Shown piece by piece: positions 63,534-64,000 of a stretch of 64,000 nucleotides of DNA. The notes beneath the pieces were generated by a model. It made no database searches. It was not told where the DNA came from and worked only from the letters and a program-made list of their open reading frames with translations. The translations under genes were made by a program, and so were the position numbers. The stretch lies in the NCBI GenBank assembly GCA_900314645.1, contig OMWB01000008.1:1-64000 (forward strand). The letters run 5' to 3'. Each line of letters begins with the position of its first letter. The stretch's first letter is position 1. The stretch is from an uncultured Actinomycetes bacterium. Its GTDB lineage: Bacteria > Actinomycetota > Coriobacteriia > Coriobacteriales > Atopobiaceae.

Positions 63534-64000
63534 TTACGAGTAGACGACGATGCGCCCTTGGGGATTCTCGTATTCGGGCGTCACTTCACCGTTCAACGCC
63601 TCCTCAAGGTAGTAGCGCAAGGCATCCGATGTCAGGTAGTTGATACTCTGCATCGTAGTCGAGGCGCCCTCAGCAAGAGCATAATACGTGTCGCCGCCCA
63701 CGCATAGGAAGTCAGACGTTGCAATGACGTAGGTGTCATCTACAGCAAAACCACGGCCGCCAACGTCAGTAATTGTCACGCGGGCACCAGGGTTGGCTGG
63801 ACTGTGGTATGTCGAGTCTGGATAGGCGGGGCCTTCTTCGTAAGCAACGGTCGTGTGTACCTCGTAACTCATGTTTGACACCTGCGGGAAGCCAGCCATC
63901 TCATCAGGGGTATATGCGGTACTGGCTTCGATAGTCTCTAGCAGTTGGGCTCCCGTTACGCGTGTGGTAGCGATGTAATTGAGGTATGGCTGGACGTTGA
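63534..64000 (-). CDS. 5'-nucleotidase/UshA-like metallophosphatase, C-terminal part (runs off the right edge)
   Basis: The minus-strand frame is open from the window edge to the stop at 63534, about 155 residues. It reads YIATTRVTGAQLLETIEAST, then FPQVSNMSYEV, DVGGRGFAVDDTYVIATSDF and LCVGGDTYYALAEGAS. This is the C-terminal substrate domain of the UshA/5'-nucleotidase family, whose members split extracellular nucleotides after export. The metal-binding N-terminal domain, signal peptide and any wall anchor would lie beyond the window. An internal ATG at 63899 is not a true start, since the homologous frame continues upstream. Confidence 0.85.
   Translation of the reverse strand, partial: NVQPYLNYIATTRVTGAQLLETIEASTAYTPDEMAGFPQVSNMSYEVHTTVAYEEGPAYPDSTYHSPANPGARVTITDVGGRGFAVDDTYVIATSDFLCVGGDTYYALAEGASTTMQSINYLTSDALRYYLEEALNGEVTPEYENPQGRIVVYS

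Overview
The window is a GC-rich bacterial chromosome segment, most likely from the Coriobacteriia (Actinomycetota), close to Olsenella or Atopobiaceae. This is inferred from gene content and order: an arginine deiminase/ornithine carbamoyltransferase pair, a near-complete aromatic amino acid cluster with unusual fusions, the paired radical SAM/DUF2344 genes before rplU-rpmA, pyruvate phosphate dikinase, and a sortase-anchored adhesin. No rRNA or CRISPR is visible. One clear tRNA gene, tRNA-Arg(CCG), is present.

Layout. 1-1400 is an AT-richer stretch on the minus strand with a DMT transporter (cut by the window edge), an endonuclease III-like glycosylase that seems to have lost one base near its start, and a small HTH protein. 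It looks acquired. 1400-5443 holds an RlmD-type rRNA methyltransferase and a polyphosphate kinase with a long acidic tail. 5669-8904 holds arcA, an ornithine carbamoyltransferase and a lipoprotein. 9062-10273 is an unassigned nuclease-like gene bracketed by two matching long hairpins. 10416-12929 holds trpS, a YgjP-type metalloprotease and 5-formyl-THF cyclo-ligase. 13034-22709 carries the whole shikimate/chorismate pathway plus the tyrosine and phenylalanine branches: aroF-tyrA-aroB-aroA-aroC, then pheA and an aroE-aroK fusion, then an aroQ whose product starts with a PTS EIIB domain. 22900-28000 holds a CPBP protease, a class II aldolase, tRNA-Arg with a duplicated 3' end, and a Cna-B/InlB-repeat surface protein. 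28093-33208 holds a P-type ATPase and aconitase. 33449-42515 is a cell-shape block: cyclophilin, TPR protein, mreBCD, PBP2, rodA and a DUF697-like protein. 42512-50256 holds the radical SAM pair, rplU, rpmA, obgE, proB, nadD, yqeK and rsfS. 50382-53717 (minus) holds dinB and a two-component system. 53965-59572 holds rpsP, khpA, rimM, trmD, lepB, glyQ and glyS. 59617-62977 holds a half-length PPDK regulatory protein followed by ppdK. After that come a decayed SDR pseudogene and a 5'-nucleotidase that runs off the right edge.

The most unusual signals are: (1) a set of long, often perfect inverted repeats placed at nearly every convergent gene junction, some built from a recognisable 31-32 nt hairpin unit used twice; (2) the EIIB-AroQ fusion; (3) a one-domain PPDK regulator beside an intact PPDK; (4) a nuclease-like gene bracketed by two hairpins that share their outer arms.
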